Below are positions 32,449-44,033 of a stretch of 64,000 nt of DNA, one piece after another. Position 1 is the first letter of the stretch, and each line of letters starts with the position of its first letter. A program made the translations under genes and the position numbers. The notes under the pieces are model-generated. The model was not told where the DNA came from and made no database searches. It was given only the letters and a program-made list of their open reading frames with translations. Source of the stretch: Ophiobolus disseminans (lineage: Eukaryota > Ascomycota > Dothideomycetes > Pleosporales > Phaeosphaeriaceae); contig MU006217.1 of the NCBI GenBank assembly GCA_010093685.1, forward strand, positions 1,120,067-1,184,066. The letters run 5' to 3'.

Positions 32449-33699
32449 TTAAAGCCAGACTACAATATGGAGCTTCTCTTCTCCATGCTTGAGCTGTTCA
32501 ATAATGTGACAGTGCGTGGAGAGGGGGAGTACTGCGCTGCATTCGCTATCTGAGGTGGGGTGAGCTACATATATAGACCGCCATACATAAGCTATTCCAA
32601 CTCATACTAAAGTAGCTCTGGACAAGGCCTAGACCGTTACAAATAAGCGGCGCCTTCTGTGCTGCTGTCAACGGTCCCTTGCCCTTGTCGATACCAGCGA
32701 TGAAGATAGCGTAGATCTCCGGACGAAAGTCCGAATCGAGGATGAAGTCCCCCACAGCTTCCTTCATGGTATTCAGAAGGGACTCCTTCTTGGCATCGAA
32801 CGCCGCCGCATCGAGTTTGACAAGCTCTTGCAACTCCAGCTTCTCTGTCTTGACCCAGGTGCCTATAGCTGCGTTTATATGACCAGCGGCTTCGAACAGT
32901 TTGCGCGTGATTAGGCCCTTGATTTCAGGTCGCTGGCCAGCTTCGATGAAAACATTCTGGTTAGCACCTTCGAGAAGAACATGTACGATCTGGTCGATGT
33001 GAGCGCGAGTGAATTCCATTGCTGGCCAGAGCGCGCAATTGATGTTATACTGCGGACCGGAGATGTCGATATACCAGGCCTTGCCGGTAGTTAAAGACGT
33101 GACGCGTAGCACTTCGTGAATGTTACGAGGCCAGTTCTCCATGACATGATCCAGATACACGGTGGTGATCATTCGCGGTACGGGTTTCAGCTGAATGCCG
33201 ACTTCTTGAATCTTCATATCGTGGCCTACAGAATTAGAGATGAGAAGCAAAGCAAAGCAAGGGACCACCTTGCCTTGAGTGAGCTGCTTGAAAAGCTCGC
33301 GCATGTAGACGAAAGGTTCTTGGCAAGTGAAAGCGCACAGCATACCCGCCTTGACGCTGGGATCAGACACGAGGTGGTCCGGGAACGACCGGAAGAGTAC
33401 TTGATCTGTGGCGACAGCGTTGTCGTGCACCACTATGTCGCTGCCTTCGAGTTTGATCTTGACGGCATCAGGGTCCCAGGTGCGCTCACGGAACTTGAGG
33501 AAGGCACGCTGAACGATATCTGCCGTGCGCACGAGGATCATCTCGAGGTGGATGTCCTTGCAGACTTCTTGTGTGTCGGCCAATCGTCGATTTGGCACTT
33601 CTTGCTGCAGTATGTCGTCTTGCAAGTTGCACAGCACTTGTCTCCGGCCACACCGCTGCAGGTAGCACACTTCGCGCGGGAGTCGGAGTCGTCAGTCAT
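32449..33699 (-). pseudogene. MYND-finger protein paralogue A, frameshifted and with a MITE in its C-terminus
   Basis: From ATG 33699 the frame encodes a MYND finger: CATCSGVAGDKCCATC, then YCSKKCQIDDWPTHKK. One base appears missing at about 33564: the expected ...HKK-VC needs one more G, and the rest of the protein (CKDIHLEMILVRTADIVQR...) is in the other frame. The body continues through a 48-nt GC-AG intron (33226-33273) to LTAAQKAPLI. There a 137-bp miniature element enters at 32641 and gives a false tail ending at 32546. Removing the element and one AATAA restores 16 more codons (EQLKHGEEKLHIVVWL) to a stop at 32449. The two lesions together argue for a pseudogene; the frameshift alone could be a sequencing error. 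The family's function is unknown; MYND fingers bind proline-rich partners. Confidence 0.75.
32505..32641. mobile_element. MITE copy 2, inside the MYND-A C-terminus, target duplication AATAA
   Basis: 137 bp, starting TGTGACAGT and ending ACCGTTACA, flanked by AATAA at 32500-32504 and 32642-32646. Homologous along its length to 17335-17470, including CTGCGCTGCATT and GCTATCTGAGGTGGG. Confidence 0.92.
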
Positions 33700-34809
33700 G
33701 GTGGTAGGATTGCTGCTATGCGATAGGCAAAATGGATAAGAGAAGTGTGGAAGGTGTGGAAGGTGTGGAAGATGCGATGTGGAAGGCGAGAAGGTCTTGA
33801 TGTTTTTAGTCCCAGAAGCGCGGACAAGTCCGCTAGTGCCGTTGCTACGCGACGAGGTGAAGGTGAGTTGCAAGTGAGCCCGTGTCCTTTAGTTCAATGA
33901 GGAAAATCTCGCATGTCTTCTTCACCGATGGGCAGATCAATTATTGAACGGTTTATCTGAAAAGCCGAGAAGAAAGTGTATGAGAGGCTCAACTTCCAAA
34001 GTTGAGTAGTGATGAGATTTGTGAGCACAGGACTGAGTTAATAAAGAATGTGTTCATAACACGGGTACCGTAGTCACAGGTATCAAATCATCATGCACGC
34101 GTTCCTTTGGGGGCGTGAGATGATGAGAGGTATACACCACCTATTTTCACTTCAAGTTTATCGGGTATAGACTCAATGTAAGTCCATCGCGTAAGAGGTA
34201 GTGACAATAGCCAGGACCAAATAAGGATGCCGAGCTGGCCATCACCCGTAGACCTATCGCCTTGCTGCAACGAGATAGGCGTAGTGACCAGAAAGATTGT
34301 CAAGGGAGTGACTTTGTCGATGGTTTGGGTAGGAGGAACAGTCTACATTAGGGCTGGAACGACCCAACGCACGGCCGCGGTGAGATGAAGTGAAGGTGAG
34401 CCAGCATACAGCTGGTGTTAGCATACAGCTATCAAAGCAGGTGAGACTTCTTCATCACTCCAAAAACAGATCATGTCCGCGCCAAACATGTTGTAATTAC
34501 CCAGAAATATTACACTACTTCGCCAACCGATAAAGCCGTCAATTACACCATGCTCGTACATGATAATGCCCTCAGCGAAAGCGGAATACCTTCATCAACC
34601 GCGTATTTTTGGACTTAAAATATCAGGGAAAACTACAACTCACATACTGGGACAATCGGCGTGCATCAGTCGCTGGTCCACTTGTTTACTTCCTGTACGA
34701 AGCTCCGCAGTTCATAGCCTATGGCATTGATAAGGTCCATCTCACATACGCCAAACTCCCCTTTAGAAGCGTTCATCACAGCCGTGATATCCGCATTCGT
34801 ACTTTTTAT
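33700..34809. other. Intergenic region between MYND-family copies
   Basis: Contains a GGAAGGTGTGGAAGGTGTGGAA-like short tandem run near 33750-33775. No gene supported. Confidence 0.45.
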
Positions 34810-35571
34810 CTACCTTCCAAACGCTTCGAATACTTTCTTGGTAGCTTCCCTTCTAACTTCAAACCACTCTGGATCCAGGCCTTCGGTTTCTTCCAGAACT
34901 TCTTTGTTCGACTGGCCTCCCCAGTCAGCCACTAAAGTGACTTCATCCACAAAATTATGATATTTCTCAGCCGACCAGAGTGGTTCATCAATGCCAAATT
35001 GGCTACCGGTGAGGTCGAGATACCATCGTTTGCCACTTGTTTGGCTTGTAACGCGCACGCTATCGTGGTAGTAGCCGGGCGAGTTACAAGTCTCCTTGCC
35101 TTGGACTACCAGCGTTGTTTTTCGTAGCGGTTCCTTCATTGTAACGCGAACTTCCTCATAGTGGACGTCAAGTAGGATTCCTGTGAGCGTCAAGAAAAGC
35201 CCTCCGCGCAAAGCAGGAATGCAAATTCATCGCATACCTGTTATTAATTCCTTGAACAATGGTTCCATCCCAACAAAAGCTTCGTCGCACACGCAGTGTG
35301 TAAGAATAGCTGCTCTAACTGTCTTGTCAGTTATTAACCAATTAGGAAATGGTACGAAGGGTTTTTTATCGGCGTCGAACTCTCAGTCGCGAGCTACCAC
35401 TTCATAGTTTTCATCTTGGTCGCCAATGATATCAGTTCTCTCAGTGTGTAACGGCTAGGTCATCTCACGGAGTTTAAGGAATGCTTGCTGGACAACATTT
35501 GCAGCACGTTCGAGACACGCGTGTATCTCTTTATCGCGCTCAGATAAAGTTTCAAGTTCTTCGTCGGACAT
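34810..35571 (-). pseudogene. MYND-family paralogue C, finger-less, with two in-frame stops
   Basis: ATG 35571 begins MSDEELETLSERDKEIHACL directly, so the MYND finger is absent. The body aligns with paralogues A and B: VVQQAFLKLREMT, then a stop at 35455-35457 where A has Trp (RERTW), a second stop at 35383-35385, PFVPFPNWLITDKTVRAAIL, an intron (35181-35237, GTATGC...CTCACAG) in the same place and phase as in A and B, and SGKRWYLDLTGSQFGIDEPLW. It ends at 34810, about 60-100 residues shorter than its relatives. The first stop fits TGG to TAG, a G-to-A change like those in the RIP-damaged transposons. Confidence 0.8.
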
Positions 35572-36336
35572 GTCTGCAGTTGATGAAAAGGAATGGGTCA
35601 GAAAGTTAGAGATATTGTGACAAGATTGAGCAGTACGATGCAGAGAAATGGAGGATTTTATATACAAAAGCACAACTAGTGACTCAGGCAAACATACTGT
35701 GACTTGTTGGCGTGAAGTCGTGTTATGATAAGTCTGCGAGACCAAGTATGACATTTTGCAAATCTTCCTTTCTGTGTCAGATACTGCCATATGATCGGGG
35801 GTCAATCTCAGTCAGCGCTTGCAGGCAGGCTCATACGATTGGGCGTGGAGTACGCTTCTGATGACTTTGAACGCGTTAGATAATAGAAACATATTAGAGG
35901 CGTGATCGCAAGGCCTTTTGAGGTTATGACCAAGATATCCGAAGGACCAAAACGCATACGCCAGTGTGACAGTGGGTACCCCAACGGCCTGTGATGGCTG
36001 TCGTGACGTAGATATCTTGTCGTTTGAGTCGCAATAGAGGCAGTCCCTACCAAGTCAAGCGACAACGTAAATGTGTGCATCGGTGCTGCTGAAGGGTGTA
36101 GACCGTGTCTTGTCGTTGAGAAGGATTGGAGAGGTGGGCGTGACAGTTCCGAGGAGATGGCTGAGTCAACGTCATGTCACATGCTGCCGAAAATGACTCG
36201 CTTCCCCCTGACGTCGTGGCTCAGCCACACGGTGGCAAATCACCCTCTGGACAAGTATACACCTCTGCCCTGCGACCTTCTTCCCCTGTGCACCTTAAAC
36301 CATACCCTCACATACTATCGCTCAACTTTCTTCATC
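35572..36336. other. Divergent intergenic region
   Basis: Between the MYND-C pseudogene and the plus-strand membrane-protein gene. The frame at 36073 upstream of ATG 36337 is open but low in coding character, so I treat it as 5' UTR. Confidence 0.45.
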
Positions 36337-36801
36337 ATGGACGAAGACCTCATCGCTTTCGGCATCGTCATGGTCGGCTTCCTGTCGATGCCCATGATCC
36401 TCGTCTTCAGCATCACCGGATGCATCGCATACGGCCGCACCAAAGCCTGGGACAAAATGCGCAACCAGGGCGCCATCAACCTCGAATCCTCCCGCCTCGT
36501 CGAGAACGCCGATGACGAGGAGTCCGACTTCGTAGACACGGACGACGAGGATGACTTCAACAAGCGCAAGGCCGAGGAGGAGTCGGACAAGTCTCTGACC
36601 TTCAACCAGAAGTTCAGGAAGGAATGGAAGAACTGCTGGAACGGCAAGGGCCGTGAGGAAATTGTGAAGACCAGGGAGCGCGAGGAGCGGAGGAAGCTTG
36701 CCAAGGCGGTGGCGAGGGCTTTGGACCGCCGCGAGCGACGACGCGCTCGACTGGCTGCTCAGGGCCAGGCAGATGAGCTGCCTCCATACATCAAGAACTA
36801 A
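36337..36801 (+). CDS. Small hypothetical single-pass membrane protein (154 aa)
   Basis: ATG 36337 has a good context (CATCATGGAC). The N-terminus carries one hydrophobic span (LIAFGIVMVGFLSMPMILVF). It is followed by an acidic stretch (DDEESDFVDTDDEDDF), a basic segment and a long Arg/Glu/Ala helix (REREERRKLAKAVARALDRR), ending DELPPYIKN. It has the look of a small membrane-anchored protein with a cytoplasmic charged tail. I do not recognise a family. Confidence 0.75.
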   Translation: MDEDLIAFGIVMVGFLSMPMILVFSITGCIAYGRTKAWDKMRNQGAINLESSRLVENADDEESDFVDTDDEDDFNKRKAEEESDKSLTFNQKFRKEWKNCWNGKGREEIVKTREREERRKLAKAVARALDRRERRRARLAAQGQADELPPYIKN

Positions 36802-37615
36802 GCGGCGGCTGGGTCTGGTGAACCTTTTCAGCATTTCCTTCGATTGGAAGACCTGAGGGTCAGCGGGCAGATGCATTTCTCTATAGGCTCAAATTTATAC
36901 CCCCGTTCCCACGCTACATTACACGTCGTTTACATGCCTCTGATAGTTCATGGATTCAGCAATTTGCCCATCATAAATCAAATCACATTCACCGCGCATG
37001 CTAACCACTAAAACAGCAACCCACCAACAAGCGCGAATTCCGTCGACTCCCCCACACACTCCGCGGTCTGCCATTTGCCACCCAACGGGTAATCTGCCGA
37101 TGCAGGTCCATGCTTCCTGCAATACCGGGACTCACACCCACAAAGCCAAGCCCAATGACCCTGCATATCTTACGTGCGTCATGCCAAGATATTATGCAAT
37201 TTATCCGTTCTGCTCCATCGCTGAACAGTCCATGCTTTTGGGGACCAGGCTTTGGATGCTTCGCAATCCGATGGCTGTTGATGCCTCCCGTGTTCTCTCA
37301 AGAGCACCGATTTTGTTGTACTGCAACACAGACACACGTTGAATCTCACGACGCTTGCAGCTACAAAAGCAGAGAAAATGACTCCGAGGTCCTGCAGACG
37401 GTAACACCAAGTACACTATGGCTATTCATGCAGTATCTCAGCGCAAATTGAGCAGCCTATCGCACACTCATTGGCCCACACAGCTCCACTTGTTTCGGTG
37501 AACAGGCGCATTAGTAAGAGCATGTCGGGTGTTGCCCGCGCCTGGTGAAAGTACTGCCACATAGAAGAAGTGCGCAGACGTTTTCCGCCAAAACGCAACG
37601 TGCGACGCGACAGCA
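36802..37615. other. Intergenic region, nothing supported
   Basis: About 0.8 kb between two plus-strand genes; only short overlapping frames. Confidence 0.45.
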
Positions 37616-39566
37616 ATGACTATTCTCTTCTCCATTCTGACGGTCTTTTCGGTCTGTCACGCTGTGGTGCAGACTGCTAGTGTCCCACTCTTCGACTACG
37701 AGAAAACGCAGCTCACCGATTACAATCTTGCACAGCTCCCAGCAGAGCATCAGGCCTACTTCAGCTTCGAGGACAGCGCCGGGGGCTCTAGTTTCGTACT
37801 TAAAAGCGGAGAATGTAGAGTTCAACCTACCGACGATGATTATCCACCACCGCCCATTTGGAAATACTTCAAATCCAATATGCTTCTTAAAGGAGCCGTA
37901 ATTGATTCCCGCCCACTGGCGTCGCCATGTTATCTAAATTGGGGAAACTGGGACAAATCGACCTGTGAGAAGATTGTGAAGAACTGGGGAGATCCGTATC
38001 TCCAGTGAGTGGTCCATCCGCCTCTACTGCACTAACTCTCTAACGATTCACAGCGAAGCAGATCCTACGTCGAGTATGTTCCCCGTTTACCAGGGACGTA
38101 CATGCCTTCCTCGCCTAAGCGAGCTGGGAGCAAATGCTACCTGCGAGCTTGGGGCATACCCTGCGCATGTCGTGAACGTATCGACAGTCGCTCACATACA
38201 AATTGCTCTCAACTTTGCACGGAATGCGAACATACGCTTGGTCATCAAGAATACTGGACATGACTTCCTGGGCAAATCACTCGGCGCTGGGGCGTTAAGC
38301 ATCTGGACACACCATTTGAAGAACATGGAGTTTATTGAGCATTACAACAGTAGTTCGGGCTATGAGGGTAGCGTGTTCAAGGTTGGAGCAGGAGTGGTTG
38401 TACGCGAGATCTATAAAGCTGCTGAGAAGTACAACGTTACTGTCACCGGTGGCATCTGCGAGAGCGTTGGCTTTGCTGGTGGTTACATCGCTGGTGGAGG
38501 GCATACACCTATGAGTGGGTATTATGGCATGGCAGCCGACAACATCGAAGAGCTTCAAGTCGTTACAGCAGACGGTCACTTCGTCACGGCATCCAGCACC
38601 TCTTATCCAGACCTCTTCTGGGCTTTGAGAGGTGGCGGTGGAAGCACCTTCGGCATCGTGACATCTGTCATTGTACGCGCCCACCCCAAGACGTCTGTCG
38701 TGACGTCGACCTTCACGTACTCTACCGGCGGCAATATCACAAAAGAAATTTTCTGGCAAGGCTTACGCAAGTGGTGGGAAATGTTTCCTGCTCTCGCAGA
38801 CGCACACACATACTCTTACTTCTGGGTTTACGCGGAACCCAATGATCAACTCACCTTCCAGATGATGCCGTTCTGGGCTCCAGGACACACTATCGAGACC
38901 TCCAATAAGCTCCTAGCACCATTGTTCACTCACCTGCGCAGCCTCGGGATCCAAGTCAATCCCAAAACCACCCTGTACGACTCGTTTTATGCCGCTTACA
39001 AGGAGAACTGGGGCAACGAGACCGTTGGCTATTCGACTGGCTTGCCCGGCAATCGCCTCTTCCCGCGTAGCAACTGGGAAGACCCAGTTAAATTTGAACG
39101 CATGTATGCTGCGATCAAGAAACAAAGCATGGGTGGTCAGACAGTCGGTGGATATCACCAAGCGCCTCAAAACCGACTCAACGTAGACAATGCAGTCTCT
39201 TCTGCCTGGCGCCATGCCCTCTCCATGATGATCGGCATGGCGATGGTCGAGGGCGGAGATAACGCGACGGCAGTTCAGATGAAAGAGGCGGCGCGAGAGT
39301 TGACCGAGGATATATTGGGGCCGTGGAGAGATGTTGCGCCAGAGAGTGATTTTGGCGGAGCCTATGGTAACGAGGCGAACGTGGTAGAGCCGCAGTGGCA
39401 AAGCAGTTTCTATGGGACGCAGTATGAGAGGCTGTTGGAGATAAAGAGAAAATGGGATCCACAAGGCCTGTTTTACGCGCCGACGGGCGTCGGGAGCGAG
39501 GGGTGGGAGGTGAGAGATGGAGATTGGGGAACGCAGACGCAGAACGGGAGATTATGTAGGATTTGA
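37616..39566 (+). CDS. Secreted FAD-linked oxidoreductase (PCMH/BBE family), probably bicovalent flavin
   Basis: Two exons, 37616-38004 and 38054-39566, give 633 aa. It begins with a signal peptide (MTILFSILTVFSVCHAVVQTA). The FAD-binding PCMH domain covers about 150-330. His199 in KNTGHDFLG and Cys265 in TGGICESVGFAGG occupy the positions that bind FAD covalently in berberine-bridge-type and oligosaccharide oxidases; GGGHTPMSGYYGMAADNIEE follows. The C-terminal BBE segment includes WQSSFYGTQYERLLEIKRKW, DPQGLFY and then a Cys-containing tail. Such enzymes oxidise sugars or secondary metabolites outside the cell, and the substrate here is unknown. N-glycosylation sites are frequent. The 49-nt intron keeps frame. 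It has no pathway neighbours. Confidence 0.9.
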
Positions 39567-40308
39567 TCGCGATTTGGGGTGACGTGAATGTTGTCGACGT
39601 TCTTTTCGAGACTAAAAGCTCCCACAATCAGAACAATCTTGACACGTCTTTGTGCCCAAGTTCATCCGCAAGGCTGAGAAATCGCCTCCTCAACTCACTC
39701 TAAACAACTTGCACCTTGCCTCTTCCACGCACTCCCCCACATGCAGCAATCCCACCATCCCGACTCCTATCACCCCCATACTAACTTCGTACGACACAAA
39801 ATGGCACCACAATACCCAGTAGCTCCGCCCTAAGCACCCCCAACCTACCCAAAGCCGTAATCATCGATTGCAGCACTAGCTCTCACTAACCCTCATTGTG
39901 GCATGTCTAAGCTAGCGTGCAGTCCGCACTAAGACCACGCCGCAAGAGGGCTGGTGTTGGTGTGTGAGGCATTGATTGAAGCAAGGGTTAGGAAGGCTCG
40001 GCGCGGATGTCGCATGGGGGCGGAACTTGCGGGGCGGGATGAAGGGCTAGCGTACCCGAGGCCGAGTCGGGAAAAAGCAAGAATTGTGAGGCTCTGCGGG
40101 GATGCCGGAATGAACTAGGGAAGGTGTTCTTGAAACACGGTGTGTTTGGTGATCTGCCCGGATAGCGCCGCATCCGGGTCGCGTGTTGCGTGGATGTTGC
40201 GTGTTTCAAACGCAGTTTGGTCTGTCGAAGACCAAACGAGGACAACCTCAATGACAGTGCTTGTTTGATATGTGTGATAAGATTGAGCTATGTATGAGTA
40301 TTACGATA
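39567..40308. other. Intergenic region before the pogo-2 element
   Basis: 3' region of the oxidase gene, pyrimidine-rich in parts. I see no gene. Confidence 0.45.
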
Positions 40309-40310
40309 TA

Positions 40311-42433
40311 CCATGGAGCTCGGCCCAACGAGCCACCCGGCTCAACGAGCCACCTAGAACACCAAACCAGCAACCAAAAATGAGGCTGTAGAGCCACGTA
40401 CAGTAGCTATAATTTTTAATTTTTTAGTGTTAAGTTCTATAGGCCTTAATTGATATATATAGCTATCTATATTTTGCTGGTAGCTTAATTGCTTGCCCGT
40501 GTCGTGATTGAGATGGTGGTGGGCCTGCTGCAGCACCTGAGGCCTCACCACCTCTCTGAGGCCGCACAGCTGCTCTCTTTTTTGAGCCTACCTTAGTAGC
40601 TAGCTTGAGACGTCTCCCCTTGCCTGTTTGGGCAGTTTTTTGAGCTTGTTGGAGTTGTTGTTGAGTCCTATGAGCTGCCTGTTGTGCGGCTCAATCAGCA
40701 GCCTTACGAGCCTTCTCTTCCTGCCTTATTAATTGAGCTGCTGCTCTTGCTGCACGCCTCTGTTGAACTGCCTGAAGCTTCTCCTGCCTCTTCTCTATAC
40801 GTACGCGAGCTGCCTCAGCTTTCTGCTGTTGTAGTTGCTCCTCCTTAAGCCCTTGTTGGAGCTGGCAATCACGTGCCTCCTTCACCTTCCTTAGGGACCA
40901 GAATACAGCCCCACCATGATACTCCTCCTCTGGCTCTAGAGGCAGAGCTCTGCCTTGCTTTCTACGCTGCCTCTCGTTGATCAGAGCCTCCTTGAGTTTC
41001 ACATTCTCATGCTCAGCTAGTACTGATCTGATTGAGAGCTGGTGGATTGTCTAGTTGAGCTTTGAGATCTTTCTCTAGTCTCTATCAGCTACAGCGCGAT
41101 TGACTAGCAGTCTAATCTTCCTCCAATCAGAGGCGCTTGAGGCTGAGGAGTTGCTATTGCTTGATTGTCCTGATTGAGCTGGCTGGTTGAATCTCTTGAG
41201 TATCACCTCAGGATTGAGAGGTGAGACGCCAGTCGCCTCAAACGCCTTAAGTATAGTCTCCTTCTTGAACGAGGCCTCCCAGGCAGCCATAAACATAGGA
41301 TAGAAGTCTCTCTTGCTCATTGAAGTGAGCCCTTGGCACCTCTCCATGAAAGCAGCTACCTGGCCTGAGTAGGCAGAGGAGAGAGGCTTGAACATGACAA
41401 CGTCAAGCGGCTGGAGCGTGTGGGTTGAATGAGGTGGATATACCATAAGGAGTATCCTGTTCTGATCGCAGTACTGGATGAAATCCATCGTAAGATGAGA
41501 TCCATGGCCATCAAGTATAAGTAATCAATAGCTCCGCCCAGCCTTCGGCTTTGTAGAGCGATCAAATACTTGTTTGAGCCAGGCTAGGCCTATATCATTG
41601 TTCGTCCATCCTGAGGGTGATGAGGCAAAGTAAGCTCGGTGATCGTCGGGATCGAACGCCTGCAGCCAGCTATCCTGTATCGAGCCAAAGGCTGATTGAT
41701 ATATGAGGCTTGGCTCAAGGTGAGATCCATTGGCGCATATACAGGCCAGCAGCGTTATCCACGCCCGTGAGCCATCCTGGATGTGAGCCTTGATCTTCCC
41801 CTCCTCATATAACCTCTTGCTAAACACCCGTTTTGAGCGAGTAAGCACTCCTAGCATGAAGCCCTTCTCATCCATGTTATACGTATTACAAGGCTCTATA
41901 TCGTATTGGCTGAGCTTACTGCGTAGAAGCTCAAAGTAGAGGCTATATTTTGACTGAGAGTCAGCCTTGTGACGTGAGCAATCGATGCCAGTGGCCCAGT
42001 GTGAGATAAGATGGATGTCGTAGCGCTGGATAAAGCGACCAACCCAGCCTTTTCCAAGCTCTCTTTTTACAATATCTGAGGCAAAGCGTCGTATCATAGG
42101 CCGTGTAGGTGGTAGCCCTTGCTCAGTAAGCCGTCTGATGTATCGTAGGAGCTCCTGCTCCTGCTGGGGGTGGAGAGCCTGGCGATTTTGAGCCTCTATA
42201 TCGTGTGAGGTTGAAATGCCTTGGTGCCTTCGCGCAAGCGTTGTACAGTTACAGTGATACTCTGCTGCAATTTTGCGATAGCTAAACTCTTCTCCTAGTT
42301 CTAGCAATTCAACAGCTGCAAGCGCAGCCTCGATTGAGCTCATATTGATAGAGATATCGCGTGTTGAAGTTTGGCTGATGTTTTGGTGGGGTGGCTCGTT
42401 GAGCCGGGTGGCTCGTTGGGCCGAGCTCCATGG
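40311..42433 (-). mobile_element. pogo-2: nearly intact pogo-type transposon
   Basis: Inverted ends of 44 bp (about 40311-40354 and 42390-42433) are perfect by eye and start CCATGGAGCTCGGCCC. Flanking bases give TA duplications (the left edge is uncertain by one base). Each end contains CGGC(C/T)CAACGAGCCACC twice in tandem, a 17-bp unit. Length is about 2.12 kb. The element lies only about 65 bp beyond the stop of the membrane-protein gene at 42498. Confidence 0.92.
40562..42343 (-). pseudogene. pogo-2 transposase with a few C-to-T stops
   Basis: From ATG at about 42343 (MSSIEAALAAVELLELGEEF) the frame covers a psq-type helix-turn-helix, a CENP-B-like domain (LPPTRPMIRRFASDIVKREL, GWVGRFIQRYDIHL), YNMDEKGFMLG and the DDE core. 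It stops at TGA (41525-41527) where the family has Arg just before LLILDGHGSH, then runs on through TLQPLDVVMFKPLSSAYS. Further stops (TAG, TAG, TGA) fall near 41073, 41049 and 40690. All are explainable by single C-to-T changes (CGA to TGA, CAG to TAG). It is the least damaged pogo gene in the window apart from the gapped pogo-3. Confidence 0.85.
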
Positions 42434-42497
42434 TATACAGATTTGCCTGAGAGTTGCGCAACGATTGCCGACCTGCATTAGCGCACCTAGTTGCAGG

Positions 42498-44033
42498 TCA
42501 TGGACTTATCTTGTACGTAAGTCTTCGCGATTTGGCGATGAAAGTGTTGATGACTTCTTTGAACCTGGATTCGGTAAATATGACTTCCGGCTTGAATAAA
42601 AAGTCAGCAACAAGAACGATCAGTGTGATATAAAAGGCTTACGTTGGGTTCACCATCAGGCGTGGCGGCGCGTGTGACGATGGCTTTTTCGCTCTCGGTC
42701 AAGAAAGGAATTTCGTTCAAGGATTCAGTAGCTGACATGTGTGTCGTGGTGTGATAGAGGTCTTGATTGTTGCGTACGTTCAATGACGAGACAATAGACT
42801 GCGATCGATTCATTTTGGAGCGTTCCAGGTTTGCTCGAATGAAGATGATGATTCCGAAAGCGACCAAGAGAGTCACAACACCTATGATTATTAACTCAAA
42901 TCTTGGGGCAGATTTGAGGACGACCAACCAAGTACACCGAAAGTGATGAACAATGTTCGCGCGAGGGGTGTCAGCCTACTACTTTGTTGCGTGCTCGGGA
43001 TGAACACCGGTGTTGGGCGAGGTGATTCCTTTGAGATTGTAGATATGGTGGTCGCTACAGAAGAAGACGAGAACAACACTGACAGAGGCAGCAATGCAAT
43101 CGTGATATGAGGCTTCGGTGGTGCACAGCATGTGATGGATACCTGCTCCGTGCCTTGCTTCATTTCAATGGGAGTGAGGAAGGGAGTCTGAACTTCGTTT
43201 GAGAGGATTGGATTCTGGGAAGAAGAGCTTTTTGGCACTAACGATAGAGTTTGTGATGTTTTGACGAGCATCATGAAGCTAGACGAACGGGTAGGAGGTA
43301 CAAAAAAGGCCGTGGTGGTAGGTTGTGAGTCGATGCCGTTGGCTGCTATGAAAGATCCCGCTGCTGCTGCATCCATAGCTGGCTTCGGCTGATTTTGCCC
43401 TGGCATCGGGCGTGCGAGGGTGGGAACTGGTGCTAGCGACAAAGAGTCAGGAGCACCAGGCATTACCAACGAAACAGCCGAAGGGACTGCATCGAGACTC
43501 GGAATGTCTTGGTTTCTACCTGGAAGCGCTCCGGAGTCTACTTTTGCACCAGCATTAGCCAAAGCAGCGATTGAGGTTGCTCTTAGCATAGTTAGGATAG
43601 ATGGCTTGTTGATAACAACCTGAAGGGTGAAGATAGGGGTAGAGGATGACAATGTTGTATTTGCTCCGCGAATTGTACCGAGCGCCTGGGCTGTTTGTGA
43701 AGACTGGGCATACGAGCTGGGCTCGCCAGATAGAGGGGCTGTTGTGGTCTTCCGGGCCGCCGTCAACGAGCCTAGCAATAACGTTGGGCTAGAGAATGGC
43801 AGATCAGTCGGGGCTGAAGATTGCCACGATTTCGTTAAGAGTGTAAAAGTTCGAGTAGGAAACGCCTGAAGAATAATATCGTTTGTCCATGGTCTCTCGT
43901 CTTTGCCGCCGTCGAGCTTTTTATTCTCCGTCTTTTCACCGTCCACTCCTTCCAGTATTGTCCCGTTGGTTCTCCGTGTGTAAGGGCGGTCCAGCGATGG
44001 TGGTATATGATGAGCTCTGGCTAGCACTAGCAT
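42498..44033 (-). CDS. Ser/Thr/Pro-rich single-pass membrane protein (478 aa), function unknown
   Basis: Three exons: 44033-42929, 42881-42643 and 42590-42498. About 360 residues of Ser/Thr/Pro/Ala-rich sequence (likely extracellular and O-glycosylated) precede one transmembrane helix that spans the first splice junction (FITFGVLGVVTLLVAFGIII), then a short cytoplasmic tail of about 110 residues (FIRANLERSKMNRSQSIVSS, ending RSRRLTYKISP-like). The layout resembles cell-wall stress sensors of the Mid2/Wsc type, but I see no WSC cysteine domain and no signal peptide in this frame, so a 5' exon may be missing (an in-frame stop lies just upstream of ATG 44033). Introns are 47 and 51 nt. Confidence 0.65.

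Noticed and set aside
36322..36876. 184-codon minus-strand frame opposite the small membrane protein
   Set aside because: The plus strand has a better start context, one clean hydrophobic span and normal acidic/basic blocks; the minus frame is its mirror.
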